Program-made: the position numbers and the translations under genes
Source of the DNA: Deltaproteobacteria bacterium
GTDB taxonomy: Bacteria; Bdellovibrionota_C; UBA2361; JAFLCA01
Assembly (NCBI GenBank): GCA_017302875.1
Contig: JAFLCA010000009.1
Location: forward strand, 1-41,163
Length of the DNA stretch: 41,163 nt
Reading direction: 5' to 3'
In this document: positions 25,676-33,654 of the stretch, one piece after another
Numbering within the stretch: the stretch's first letter is position 1
Layout of the letters: each line of letters starts with the position of its first letter
Notes under the pieces: generated by a model
Databases searched by the model: none
What the model was told of the DNA's origin: nothing
Seen by the model: the letters and a program-made list of their open reading frames with translations, nothing else

Positions 25676-27121
25676 CTACCCTACACTGCCTTCCAAACTA
25701 ATTTCCAACAAACGGCGAGCCTCGACCGCGAACTCCATGGGGAGCTCGTTAAACACCTCTTTGCAGAAGCCGTGCACAATCATCGAAACGGCATCTTCCG
25801 TGGGGATGCCGCGCTGATTGCAATAAAAAATTTGGTCTTCTCCAATCTTAGAAGTCGAAGCCTCATGCTCCACACGAGCGGTCGGATTCTTCACCTCGAT
25901 GTACGGGAACGTGTGCGCGCCACACTTGTCGCCCATTAACATCGAGTCACACTGCGAGAAATTCCGGGCGCCCTCGGCAGATTTCAAAATTTTAACCAAT
26001 CCCCGATAGGAGTTCTGACCCAGCCCCGCCGAAATGCCCTTCGACACGATGGTGCTACTCGTGTTCTTCCCAATATGAATCATCTTCGTGCCGGTGTCGG
26101 CCTGCTGACGATTGTTGGTCAAAGCGACCGAATAAAATTCACCGACAGAGTTGTCGCCTTTTAGAATGCAGCTTGGATACTTCCAGGTAATCGCCGAGCC
26201 GGTTTCAACTTGAGTCCAAGAAATCTTGGAGTTCTTCCCGGCGCAGAGGCCGCGCTTGGTGACGAAATTGTAAATTCCGCCCTTCCCTTCTTTGTCGCCC
26301 GGGTACCAATTTTGAATGGTGGAATACTTAATCTGCGCATTCTCAAGCGCAATCAATTCGACAACCGCCGCGTGCAGCTGGTTTTCATCTCGCACGGGAG
26401 CAGTGCAGCCTTCCAAATAGCTCACATAGCTGCCTTCGTCGGCGATAATGAGCGTGCGTTCAAACTGCCCGGTTTTTTGAGCATTGATACGGAAATACGT
26501 AGAAAGCTCCAACGGACACTTCACGCCCTTCGGGATATACACGAAGGTTCCGTCGGTAAAGACAGCCGAGTTAAGCGCGGCGAAATAGTTGTCGGTATGC
26601 GGAACGACTGAGCCAAGATACTTCTGCACCAGTTCAGGATGCTCACGCGCAGCTTCCGAGAAGGAGCAAAAAATAATTCCATGCTTCTGGAGTTCCGCTT
26701 TGTAGGTCGTGGCAATCGAAACGCTGTCAAAGACGGCATCGACAGCTACGCCCGACATCAGCTTTTGCTCATGCAAAGGAATGCCGAGGCGCTCATAGGT
26801 CTTGAGCACTTCAGGATCCACTTCGTCGAGACTCTTCAAAGTCTTCTTCGGCTTCGGAGCCGAATAGTAAATGGTGTCTTGATAATCGATGGGGGGATAA
26901 TTAACGAAGGCCCAGGTCGGCTCCTTCATGCTAAGCCACTTCTGATACGCCTTGAGGCGCCACTCAAGAAGATAGGCAGGCTCTTCTTTCTTCTTGGAAA
27001 TCAAACGAATGATGTCTTCATTCAGCCCAGGCGGAGCTGAGTCGGCCTGAACATCCGTGACAAAGCCGTATTTGTATTCCTGCTTTGCTAGGGTTTCGAG
27101 AGTTTCGACATCCGTAGTCAT
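25676..27121 (-). CDS. sufB: Fe-S assembly scaffold SufB
   Basis: The 481-residue protein is SufB, on which Fe-S clusters are built with SufC, SufD and a persulfide donor such as SufE. The sequence follows known SufB proteins closely: [12 protein letters not shown] near the N-terminus, FSVA-type beta-helix core with [37 protein letters not shown] and [15 protein letters not shown], and [20 protein letters not shown] near the end. These hold the Cys and Glu residues of the assembly site. ATG 27121 is chosen over an earlier TTG because of AAGGA 6 bases upstream. It heads the sufBCD operon under a near-consensus promoter, divergent from an Rrf2 regulator. Confidence 0.97.
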   Translation of the reverse strand: MTTDVETLETLAKQEYKYGFVTDVQADSAPPGLNEDIIRLISKKKEEPAYLLEWRLKAYQKWLSMKEPTWAFVNYPPIDYQDTIYYSAPKPKKTLKSLDEVDPEVLKTYERLGIPLHEQKLMSGVAVDAVFDSVSIATTYKAELQKHGIIFCSFSEAAREHPELVQKYLGSVVPHTDNYFAALNSAVFTDGTFVYIPKGVKCPLELSTYFRINAQKTGQFERTLIIADEGSYVSYLEGCTAPVRDENQLHAAVVELIALENAQIKYSTIQNWYPGDKEGKGGIYNFVTKRGLCAGKNSKISWTQVETGSAITWKYPSCILKGDNSVGEFYSVALTNNRQQADTGTKMIHIGKNTSSTIVSKGISAGLGQNSYRGLVKILKSAEGARNFSQCDSMLMGDKCGAHTFPYIEVKNPTARVEHEASTSKIGEDQIFYCNQRGIPTEDAVSMIVHGFCKEVFNELPMEFAVEARRLLEISLEGSVG

Positions 27122-27195
27122 GTACAATCCTTAGGACCCGGCTGATGCACGGGGGTAATTTAAGAATCCCAATAAATACAGGACTCTATGTTACT

Positions 27196-27218
27196 AAGCA
27201 AATAATCTTGAATTGCTT
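27196..27218. promoter_or_regulatory. Inverted-repeat operator candidate at the suf start site
   Basis: AAGCAA at 27196-27201 is repeated inverted as TTGCTT at 27213-27218 with 11 bases between. The predicted sufB transcription start (near 27217) falls inside it, so binding by the divergent Rrf2 protein would block initiation. It is not the classical type 1 IscR site. Confidence 0.5.
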
Positions 27219-27223
27219 GCTCT

Positions 27224-27252
27224 AGTATAGGCGATAGCGGATTTAATATCAA
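27224..27252 (-). promoter_or_regulatory. Promoter of sufBCD
   Basis: On the minus strand TTGATA (27252-27247) and TATACT (27229-27224) are separated by exactly 17 bases. Each matches the sigma-70 consensus at five of six positions, making it the best promoter in the window. The leader would be about 96 bases. Confidence 0.75.
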
Positions 27253-27316
27253 AGGGCGGCCAACCTAAGCGGCCTAAACGATAGAAAATTCTTCCCACAC
27301 GTGGTTGAATAGGGAC

Positions 27317-27787
27317 ATGCATATAACTCAATGGGGCGAATACGGCCTACACTGTGCCACCTTCATAGCCGACCGCCAACGTGCCGGTTCTGACGCCGTG
27401 CCTGCCGTCGAAATTGCGGAAGCTCAGAAAATCCCGGTCGACTACGCGCAGCAAATTCTGCAGCGCCTCCGAAAAAATTCAATTGTTAAAAGTGTGCGAG
27501 GACCGCAAGGCGGATACCTCCTCAGCCGTCAGCCCTCAGAGATTACCGTACGTGACATCCTCGTAGCATCAGAAGGCGAGACCTTCGAAGTTATTTGCGA
27601 CAGCAAGCCTCTCAACGCAGAGCGCTGCTCTCCGAACGGACAATGTAATTTGCGCCCTTTGTGGTACGGGCTTCGCAAACATGTCGATGAATTTTTAGTG
27701 AAGTACACACTGGAAGATCTGCTCACGGGATCACACCTCAAAGACTTCCCGCAAGATTCTACGGTTAAGATCAATCCGCACTTATAG
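27317..27787 (+). CDS. Rrf2-family regulator, probable suf repressor
   Basis: The 156-residue protein is an Rrf2-type winged-helix regulator. The N-terminus has ITQWGEYGLHC, the helix-turn-helix region includes VPAVEIAEAQKIPVDYAQQIL (split about 28-48), and the wing is VRGPQGGYLL. Three cysteines, C94, C104 and C110, are spaced like the cluster-binding set of IscR, NsrR and SufR-type members, so it can probably hold an Fe-S cluster and report cluster supply. The start is set at ATG 27317, where the conserved fold begins; an AGGG is rather close to it. It diverges from sufBCD over a 195-base spacer with an inverted repeat at the suf start site, and converges with sufE, overlapping its stop by 6 bases. 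Confidence 0.92.
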   Translation: MHITQWGEYGLHCATFIADRQRAGSDAVPAVEIAEAQKIPVDYAQQILQRLRKNSIVKSVRGPQGGYLLSRQPSEITVRDILVASEGETFEVICDSKPLNAERCSPNGQCNLRPLWYGLRKHVDEFLVKYTLEDLLTGSHLKDFPQDSTVKINPHL

Positions 27788-28231
27788 CGAAGCGCTCGCC
27801 AAAGATTTTACCATCCGTATCATCCCCATAAGGCCTTGCCCCTTGCCCATGGAGACGGTCGCACCGAAAATGGTATGCACTAAATCTTCTTGAATCTGCA
27901 GAACCTGCTCAGGTCCGCACCCCGAAAGTACTTCATCTAGAATCACCGCAAGAGCCTTCGCGGAGATCCCTTGTGGATTTTCAACTGCAAAATAAAACTT
28001 CAGCGCCCCATCCCCTAGCGGCTGCATATAAATGAAAGCCTCAGACTCGCAACCCGGCACTCGGTGCGAGTCTGCGTAGGGGCGTTTTGCAACTGACTCA
28101 GGAACGCCGCGGAAACGCGCAGCAGTCTCGATCAAGAAATCAGATCGCTCATCTCGATCTTCGAGCATCGACAAATCGGAAAGCAAAGTCGCCAAGCGTG
28201 GCGGGGCGGCAGGAATAGTACTATCGCTCAA
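27782..28231 (-). CDS. sufE: SufE-type sulfur acceptor protein
   Basis: The 149-residue product is a SufE/CsdE-family protein that carries a persulfide to the Fe-S scaffold. The fold signature is LIETAARF, then [15 protein letters not shown] with the acceptor Cys61 of the predicted protein, and [18 protein letters not shown]. No ATG exists at a sensible place. I choose TTG 28231 because GGAG lies 6 bases upstream and because the length then fits the family. This start overlaps the stop of the sulfurtransferase gene by 11 bases, so the two are translated in tandem. In most bacteria SufE takes sulfur from the desulfurase SufS, but SufS is not encoded in this window. Confidence 0.88.
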   Translation of the reverse strand: MSDSTIPAAPPRLATLLSDLSMLEDRDERSDFLIETAARFRGVPESVAKRPYADSHRVPGCESEAFIYMQPLGDGALKFYFAVENPQGISAKALAVILDEVLSGCGPEQVLQIQEDLVHTIFGATVSMGKGQGLMGMIRMVKSLASASL

Positions 28232-29084
28232 TCGGCACTCCGACCGAATTGCCCCATTCGGTCCAGCTACCGTCGTAGTTTCTGACCTTTTCGTAGCCAA
28301 GCAGGTATTTCAATACAAACCAAGTGTGACTGCTGCGTTCGCCGATGCGGCAGTAAACCACCACATCATCGCTGCTGCGCAATCCGGCGCCCTGTTCATA
28401 TATATCACGCAACTCGGCGGCAGTTTTAAAGCTACCGTCCTCAGGATTGATGGCCTTGGCCCACGGAACACTTCGCGCACCAGGGATATGACCACCGCGC
28501 AGCGCGCCTTCGTTGGGGTAGCCTTCCATATGTAATTTTTTTCCGGAAAATTCATCCGGGCTACGGACGTCGATCAGTTTCCCGTTGGCATGCACATGAT
28601 CGAGAACCCCTTCACGGAAGATTCTCCAGGTTACATCATCACGCTGAGGCGTCGGATAACGAGTGGGCGCTAACTCTCTCGTTTCTTTAGCAAGTGGGCG
28701 CCCTTCCTTTTCCCACTTAAGCCGCCCGCCATCCATTACCCTTACGTTGTGGTGTCCAAATAATTGAAACACCCAGAGAGCGTATGTGGCCCACCAATTG
28801 TTTTTATCTCCGTAGAAAACTACGGTCGTATCGGGATTCAAACCAAGTCTGGATGCCAGCTCAGAGAATTGCGCAGCATCGAGATAGTCGCGCCGAACGG
28901 GATCGTTAAGGTCGCGCACCCAGTCAACTTCCACAGCGCCTGGAATATGTCCGGCGCGGAATAAAAGTTGATCCTCATTTGACTCAACGAGTCGAATAGA
29001 AGGATCGGAGAGATGCTGTGCGACCCAATCCGTAGAAACCAGAGTATCCGGCTGATCGTAACCACGTGCGCCGATGTCGACCAT
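28221..29084 (-). CDS. Tandem-rhodanese sulfurtransferase (SseA/CysA type)
   Basis: The 287-residue protein has two rhodanese domains. The N-terminal one (about 12-135) has Asp in YGDKNNW where the active Cys would be, so it is inactive and structural. The C-terminal one (about 150-287) has the active loop with C245 in [14 protein letters not shown] and the ending [14 protein letters not shown]. The CRIGERS loop is the version found in actinobacterial CysA/SseA thiosulfate sulfurtransferases, rather than the CG(S/A)GVT loop of mercaptopyruvate enzymes. It moves sulfane sulfur from thiosulfate or a similar donor to an acceptor thiol. It overlaps sufE, so SufE may be that acceptor. AAAGG precedes ATG 29084. 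Confidence 0.92.
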   Translation of the reverse strand: MVDIGARGYDQPDTLVSTDWVAQHLSDPSIRLVESNEDQLLFRAGHIPGAVEVDWVRDLNDPVRRDYLDAAQFSELASRLGLNPDTTVVFYGDKNNWWATYALWVFQLFGHHNVRVMDGGRLKWEKEGRPLAKETRELAPTRYPTPQRDDVTWRIFREGVLDHVHANGKLIDVRSPDEFSGKKLHMEGYPNEGALRGGHIPGARSVPWAKAINPEDGSFKTAAELRDIYEQGAGLRSSDDVVVYCRIGERSSHTWFVLKYLLGYEKVRNYDGSWTEWGNSVGVPIER

Positions 29085-29131
29085 AGAGCCTTTCTAAGAG
29101 TTATACTTGAACGAACAATTCAACTATAAAC

Positions 29132-29174
29132 TAAGCGCGCCAAGGCAGTAAAGGAAACCGCCTTGGCGCGCTTA
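29132..29174 (-). terminator. Strong hairpin terminator after thx
   Basis: A perfect 15-bp stem pairs 29132-29146 with 29160-29174 around a 13-base loop. It starts 23 bases after the minus-strand thx stop. The bases after it on the minus strand are T-rich but not a run (GTTTATAG), so it may also act as an mRNA 3'-end stabiliser. Confidence 0.7.
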
Positions 29175-29196
29175 TAAACTGAGTATGTTCAGTATG

Positions 29197-29322
29197 TTAC
29201 TTGGCTGCCTTCTTCTTGGTAGCAGGCGCCTTTACCGTCGACTTCTTGCCCTTCGGGCGAGTCTTACCGTGCGAACCACGAAAAATCTTTCCACGACGCG
29301 TTCTTTTATCACCTTTTCCCAT
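29197..29322 (-). CDS. thx: 30S ribosomal protein bTHX
   Basis: This 41-residue, very basic peptide begins MGKGDKRTRRGKIFRG, the hallmark of the bTHX family, a small 30S subunit protein that sits in the head near 16S rRNA and stabilises it. The N-terminal 20 residues are conserved; the Lys/Ala-rich tail (KAPATKKKAAK) is an extension beyond the short Thermus form. ATG 29322 has GAGGGA 5 bases upstream. The gene is monocistronic, with its own hairpin terminator, between yceI on the other strand and the sulfurtransferase gene. It is short enough to be missed by most gene callers. Confidence 0.9.
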   Translation of the reverse strand: MGKGDKRTRRGKIFRGSHGKTRPKGKKSTVKAPATKKKAAK

Positions 29323-29369
29323 GTCTATCCCTCGAACAAAAATAAGTATTCAAAAAGCTTAGCACGTTC

Positions 29370-29436
29370 GCTGCGAAAATAAAGCTTCGCAGCCCCTGTG
29401 GCCAGGGCGGCACGCCCTCCCCTCGAGATCCTGGCC
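29370..29436. repeat. Hairpin-rich spacer upstream of yceI
   Basis: GCTGCGAA at 29370-29377 pairs with TTCGCAGC at 29386-29393. GGCCAGG at 29400-29406 pairs with CCTGGCC at 29430-29436, with an alternative inner stem AGGGCG-GCA-CGCCCT at 29404-29418. They lie between divergent thx and yceI and may be a dispersed palindromic repeat or protect from read-through. A TATAAA at 29455-29460 after them could be the yceI -10. Confidence 0.45.
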
Positions 29437-29496
29437 CACTTTTCAGGAGCACGCTATAAACTAGCTCACGCTTTTACCTTACCGAAGGAAGGAACC

Positions 29497-30081
29497 ATGA
29501 AAAAACTGCTTCTATTGGCTCTCGTAACGTTTACCACTACATCTGCATTCGCCGTCGATTACACCATCGACCCTGATCACACGTCAGTGGGTTTCAAAGT
29601 TCGCCATCTTGGAATTAGTTCCGTTACCGGAAAATTCGCGAAAGTGAGCGGTGAGTTTTCTTACGATCCCAAAGACGTGTCGGCGGCAAAAGCCAAGGCA
29701 GTAATCGAAGCAAACACCATCAACACGGAAAACGAGAAGCGCGACAAACATTTGCGAACTGACGAGTTCCTCGACACGTCAAAGTTCCCGCAGATTCAGT
29801 TCGTTTCGAAAGAGATCAAAGACATTAAGGGCAATGAATTTAAAGTTGTTGGTGACCTGACGATTCGTGGTGTTACGAAGACCATCGTGCTCGATGCGGA
29901 ATTCAGCGGAGCGACAACCGACCCTTGGGGTAACGAGCGCGCGGCTTTCGAGGCCGAAGCCAAGCTCGATCGCCGTGAGTTTGGATTAACTTGGAACAAA
30001 GTGCTGGAAGCCGGCGGAGTCTTAGTCGGTGACGAAGTAAAAATCACGCTCGATGTTGAAGGCGTGAAAAAGAAGGCCTAG
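29497..30081 (+). CDS. YceI-family periplasmic protein
   Basis: The 194-residue product has a signal peptide ending SAFA (residue 19) and the YceI lipocalin-like beta-barrel. The family features DYTIDPDHTSVGFKVRHLG, KFPQIQFVSKEI and VVGDLTIRGVTK are present, as are WGNERAAFEAEAKLDRREFGL and the closing strand VGDEVKITLDVEG. The barrel binds polyisoprenoids in characterised members; the physiological role is often stress or lipid related. ATG 29497 follows AAGGAAGG. It is transcribed alone and ends in a perfect hairpin shared with the stop of lon on the other strand. Confidence 0.94.
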   Translation: MKKLLLLALVTFTTTSAFAVDYTIDPDHTSVGFKVRHLGISSVTGKFAKVSGEFSYDPKDVSAAKAKAVIEANTINTENEKRDKHLRTDEFLDTSKFPQIQFVSKEIKDIKGNEFKVVGDLTIRGVTKTIVLDAEFSGATTDPWGNERAAFEAEAKLDRREFGLTWNKVLEAGGVLVGDEVKITLDVEGVKKKA

Positions 30082-30089
30082 TTCTCTGG

Positions 30090-30122
30090 GTGGAACCAGC
30101 GGCCGCTAGCCGCTGGTTCCAC
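30090..30122. terminator. Perfect hairpin between convergent yceI and lon
   Basis: A 14-bp perfect stem pairs 30090-30103 with 30109-30122 around a 5-base loop. It begins 9 bases after the yceI stop, and its right arm reaches the first base of the lon stop codon. Neither strand has a T run, so it may be a bidirectional block or an RNA-end stabiliser. Confidence 0.6.
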
Positions 30123-32533
30123 TAACAACCGTTCCGAACCTGCTGCAAAGGATAGACTGCACCAGTCACCGGCAGTACCCCGCGCAAGGACTCATCGACA
30201 TTTGCAACCTGGATCGGAACAAGCGCACCGAATACCAATCGCAACAGCTCATCAACGTCCGACACCAGCTTAAACTCAATCCCTCTGCGCACCTCGACCG
30301 GAAGATCATCTAAATCTTTGGCGTTTCGTAGCGGCAAGATTATTTCCTTCACTCCGTAACGCGCCGCCGCCAGCACTTTCTCTTTTATCCCGCCTACGGG
30401 TAAAACCTTTCCACGCAGGGTTATCTCACCGGTCATAGCCAACTTCGGACTAACCGCCCTTCCGAGCATCATCGAAGCGATAGTGGTAAACATCGTTACC
30501 CCCGCCGAAGGGCCATCCTTCGGCACCGCGCCGCCCGGCACGTGAATATGAATATCGCGATCTTTAAAGAGTACCGATTTCGCAATTCCTTCTAAGCGCG
30601 AGCGCGCCAAAGCGACTGCAATCTGCGAGGATTCTTTCATCACATCCCCGAGCTGCCCCGTTACCACCACCTTGCCGTCACCCGGAATCGCTGCCGCTTC
30701 GACGAAGAGAACATCTCCCCCAACCGGGGTCCACGCCATACCAGTAACAACACCTGGCTTATCGTTGAGCCCCATCTCCTCTGCCTCGAACTTGACCGCC
30801 CCCAACATGTCCCTGAGCTTCAGCTCAGAGACAACCACGCTCTCCTGCGGATTGCGAACGACAAGCGCCGCAGCAGCGCGGGCAATCTTCGAAAGCTCAC
30901 GGCGAAGTGAACGCACGCCAGCCTCTCGCGTATAGCCCTCAATGATCTTGTGTAAGGCAACATCCTCAAGGCTTACCTGCTCAGGCTTCAAGCCATGCAC
31001 TTCCAGCTCTGTTGGCCATAAGTGATCCTTTGCAATATGAAACTTCTCATCGGCGGTGTACCCACTAAGCTCTATCACCTCCATGCGATCGAGCAGCGGC
31101 CCCGGAATAGACTCCCGGCTATTCGCGGTGCAAACAAACAATACCTGCGAAAGGTCGAAGGGCACGTCTAGGTAGTGATCGTGAAAGCTTTCATTCTGTT
31201 CGGGATCGAGCACCTCCAGTAATGCACTACTTGGATCGCCTCCCCAGCCTCGTGCCAATTTATCAATCTCGTCCAAAACGAATACGGGATCCTTCGTCTT
31301 GGCACGTCGAATGCCATCGATAATGCGCCCTGGCAGCGCCCCCACATAGGTGCGGCGATGTCCTCGAATGTCGGCATCATCCCGCACACCACCGAGACTG
31401 GCGCGCACAAACTCGCGGCCCAGCGCTTCGGCAATGCTTTTGCCGAGACTTGTCTTTCCTACCCCTGGTGGTCCGAGGAAGAGTACGATGGAGCCGCGCT
31501 TCTCGGGGCGCAATTTCATGACGGCAAGATGCTCGAGTATGCGCCGTTTTATCTTATCAAGTCCGTAATGATCACGGTCGAGCGTCGCTTGCGCACGATC
31601 GAGATCTATCTCTCCCTGTGAAGTTTTATTCCAGGGCATTTCAATAAGAAGATCGAGATAATTTCGAATCACGTGTGACTCCGCTGACTGATCTCCCATT
31701 CGTTCCAATCGAGAGACCTCGCGCAAAGCAATCTTTTGGGCCTCCTCTGACATGTGGGCATCGGCAACACGCTTCCGATAGTCATCGGCTGAGGGGCCGT
31801 CGTTGCTGTCTCCCAGCTCATCGTGAATAGCTTTGAGCTGCTCACGCAGCAGAACTTCGCGCTGCTTCTTGCCGAGATTCTCAGAAAGCGTCTCCTTGAT
31901 CCTGCTCTGTACTTTTAGGGCCTCGCGCCGCGAAACAAGCAACTCAAGCAATCTCAATAAACGATTCTTCACCGAGGTCATCTCCAGCACGCCTTGAGCC
32001 TCGGATTGCGGCAGGTTCATGTACTGCGCTGACACGTAGGAGAATTCGCTCGGATCGAGAATCTTCTTAACCTCCTCAATCAGCATGCCGGTATCGGACG
32101 GCAGCATTTCTAGCACCTCAATTGCGGTAGCTTCCAGACTGGAGCGCAGCGACTTCAGCGTCTCGTCGTCTGCGTCAGATCGATCAAGTAGTGCCGCACC
32201 TGAGGCGAGTAACACGTCTTCCTTTTCTTGCATTTCGACTATTGAATAGCGCTCAAGCCCTCGCACTACGATTTGCAAGATCCCACTCTTCCCCGTACGC
32301 GCACTTTCGAGGCGCACCAGAACACCAACGCGAGCCAATCCCTCGGAAGCGCTAGAAGGACTCTCGCGGTCACGATGCGACACGGCGAGCAGTAAGCGCT
32401 CACCGCTCTGGGCTCTCTTGACGGCAGCGACGTTCTGTTTTTTTTGAATTCTAAGAGTAAGGGTAGATCCCGGAAATACCACCAGGTCTTCGGTGTTTAG
32501 TACGGGAATCTCGCGCTCAGGATAACTGTTCAT
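30122..32533 (-). CDS. lon: ATP-dependent Lon protease
   Basis: The 803-residue product is a LonA protease that degrades misfolded and regulatory proteins. The N-terminal substrate-binding domain (about 1-200) is followed by a helical linker, the AAA+ module with Walker A GPPGVGKT (354-361), Walker B VFVLDEIDK (about 417-425) and the sensor region. The protease domain has the catalytic dyad S676 in KDGPSAGV and K717 in GGIKEKV, positions close to E. coli S679 and K722. ATG 32533 is preferred to the in-frame ATG at 32545 because GGAG lies 6 bases upstream of it. The gene is divergent from a TetR-family regulator, with a perfect palindrome between them. The last 30 residues are a non-conserved tail. 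Confidence 0.97.
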   Translation of the reverse strand: MNSYPEREIPVLNTEDLVVFPGSTLTLRIQKKQNVAAVKRAQSGERLLLAVSHRDRESPSSASEGLARVGVLVRLESARTGKSGILQIVVRGLERYSIVEMQEKEDVLLASGAALLDRSDADDETLKSLRSSLEATAIEVLEMLPSDTGMLIEEVKKILDPSEFSYVSAQYMNLPQSEAQGVLEMTSVKNRLLRLLELLVSRREALKVQSRIKETLSENLGKKQREVLLREQLKAIHDELGDSNDGPSADDYRKRVADAHMSEEAQKIALREVSRLERMGDQSAESHVIRNYLDLLIEMPWNKTSQGEIDLDRAQATLDRDHYGLDKIKRRILEHLAVMKLRPEKRGSIVLFLGPPGVGKTSLGKSIAEALGREFVRASLGGVRDDADIRGHRRTYVGALPGRIIDGIRRAKTKDPVFVLDEIDKLARGWGGDPSSALLEVLDPEQNESFHDHYLDVPFDLSQVLFVCTANSRESIPGPLLDRMEVIELSGYTADEKFHIAKDHLWPTELEVHGLKPEQVSLEDVALHKIIEGYTREAGVRSLRRELSKIARAAAALVVRNPQESVVVSELKLRDMLGAVKFEAEEMGLNDKPGVVTGMAWTPVGGDVLFVEAAAIPGDGKVVVTGQLGDVMKESSQIAVALARSRLEGIAKSVLFKDRDIHIHVPGGAVPKDGPSAGVTMFTTIASMMLGRAVSPKLAMTGEITLRGKVLPVGGIKEKVLAAARYGVKEIILPLRNAKDLDDLPVEVRRGIEFKLVSDVDELLRLVFGALVPIQVANVDESLRGVLPVTGAVYPLQQVRNGC

Positions 32534-32602
32534 GCGGTGCTCCATATATATAGAAGCTAGTTAATGACTGCTTGGTCAAAAATCAAGGACGCCAACAGTT
32601 TA

Positions 32603-32624
32603 TTCTTGACCACACGGTCAAGAA
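32603..32624. promoter_or_regulatory. Perfect palindrome, likely operator of the TetR-family regulator
   Basis: Arms TTCTTGACC (32603-32611) and GGTCAAGAA (32616-32624) surround a 4-base ACAC centre. A second, partial copy lies at 32571-32587 (CTTGGTCAA then TCAAG). The site is 42 bases before the regulator start and 70 bases before lon, so it could control both genes. Confidence 0.7.
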
Positions 32625-32665
32625 GTAGTTACCTTTCGGATAGTTGCCTACTGTAGAACCCCGCC

Positions 32666-33253
32666 ATGGCTCGGCCCCGTGAGTTTGACCCTGAAGAAAT
32701 ACTAACCCGCGTCGCAGGCGTGTTCCGCGCCAATGGCTTTGAGAAAACATCCTTTCGACACCTCGAAAGAGCCACGGGATTGAAAAAAGGTAGTCTTTTC
32801 GCAGCGTATGGGAACAAGCATGCGCTATTCACGAGCGCCCTGTCGCACTACCACGAACAGCGTTGTCGTGAGCTTGCCGAGCTTTGCGAAGAAAAATCAG
32901 CCGCCATAGCCTTAAAACACTGGCTTGAAAGTTCGATCGAGCAAGATTCACGAGCCTCATGCGAGCGCGGATGTCTCACTCTCAATTCGCTCGTCGAAAC
33001 CGCCCCCCACGATCGGCACTGCGCGCGGCTGGTAGGCGAACAGCTGCAGCGAGTCGAGCAAATACTGGAGAAACTCGTACGCCGCGCCATTAAAGAGGGA
33101 AGTTTTAGAAAATCATTGGACGCTCAATGTACCGCAAAATATTTGGTCTGTTTGGTTTCTGGCCTTCAGGCACTGACCCGCATCCCGCATACCTGCGCTC
33201 TCGCAAAAAAGCAGAAGGATTTTGTTAGCTTTATATTGAACACACTACGCTAA
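32666..33253 (+). CDS. TetR-family transcriptional regulator
   Basis: The 195-residue protein has an N-terminal TetR helix-turn-helix: ARPREFDPEEIL, then VFRANGFEKTSFRHLERATGLKKGSLFAAYGNKHALF (given here in outline, about 18-54), which matches the TetR consensus. The C-terminal ligand domain is helical, with CERGCL near residue 84-89 and HDRHCARLV, like the TetR_C subgroup exemplified by YxaF/LmrA and AcrR relatives that respond to small lipophilic compounds. The divergent position and the palindrome suggest that it represses itself and possibly lon. No transporter or enzyme target adjoins it. Confidence 0.92.
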   Translation: MARPREFDPEEILTRVAGVFRANGFEKTSFRHLERATGLKKGSLFAAYGNKHALFTSALSHYHEQRCRELAELCEEKSAAIALKHWLESSIEQDSRASCERGCLTLNSLVETAPHDRHCARLVGEQLQRVEQILEKLVRRAIKEGSFRKSLDAQCTAKYLVCLVSGLQALTRIPHTCALAKKQKDFVSFILNTLR

Positions 33254-33309
33254 GCGTTAGAACCGTCCCAGACTTGCAAAGCAGTCCACGACCGGACATT
33301 CTTGAAGAT

Positions 33310-33549
33310 ATGACAGAATCAGAGAGCCCCTCACAGCAACCCGAACCACTCTGCCGCTGCGGAAAGGGCAGACAAAATCCCTTCGTTACGCCACGGGCGC
33401 GCTATTCGAAACTGGGATTAATATCCTGGGTTTTGGGGGTCTCCCCTTGTCCCCAACGCATAGAGTTCACGTGCTCAAAATGCGGGCACATCTTTGAAAC
33501 AATCCGCGATCCAGAAAAGTGCGACGCGTATCGCTATCGCCCCGGATAG
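33310..33549 (+). CDS. Small zinc-ribbon protein, unknown function
   Basis: The 79-residue product, from ATG 33310 with GAAG just upstream, has a polar leader and then LCRCGKG, a middle stretch LGLISWVLGVSPCP and FTCSKCGHIFETIRD. The CxC and CxxC pairs could make one zinc ribbon; a further Cys is in EKCDAY. The pattern resembles short zinc-binding proteins of unknown function found in many bacteria, and I cannot name the family. It lies 57 bases behind the TetR gene on the same strand and could be co-transcribed. The start is uncertain; an earlier TTG at 33274 gives 91 residues. Confidence 0.6.
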   Translation: MTESESPSQQPEPLCRCGKGRQNPFVTPRARYSKLGLISWVLGVSPCPQRIEFTCSKCGHIFETIRDPEKCDAYRYRPG

Positions 33550-33581
33550 CGAGGGCAGGAGAATTGATCTCCAAGGAAATG

Positions 33582-33641
33582 AAAAGCGCCCGACGGTCAG
33601 AAGGGAAGAACCGTTTGTAGAAAAAGTCTCTACGGGGCGCT
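33582..33641 (-). terminator. Three-way-junction RNA structure at the cupin gene 3' end
   Basis: On the minus strand AGCGCCC (33641-33635) closes with GGGCGCT (33591-33585). Inside it are two hairpins: GTAGA with TCTAC around a 7-base loop, and ACGGT with ACCGT around a 12-base loop. TTTC follows. It starts 14 bases after the cupin stop. The folding is read by eye. Confidence 0.55.
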
Positions 33642-33654
33642 GGGATCGATTCGG

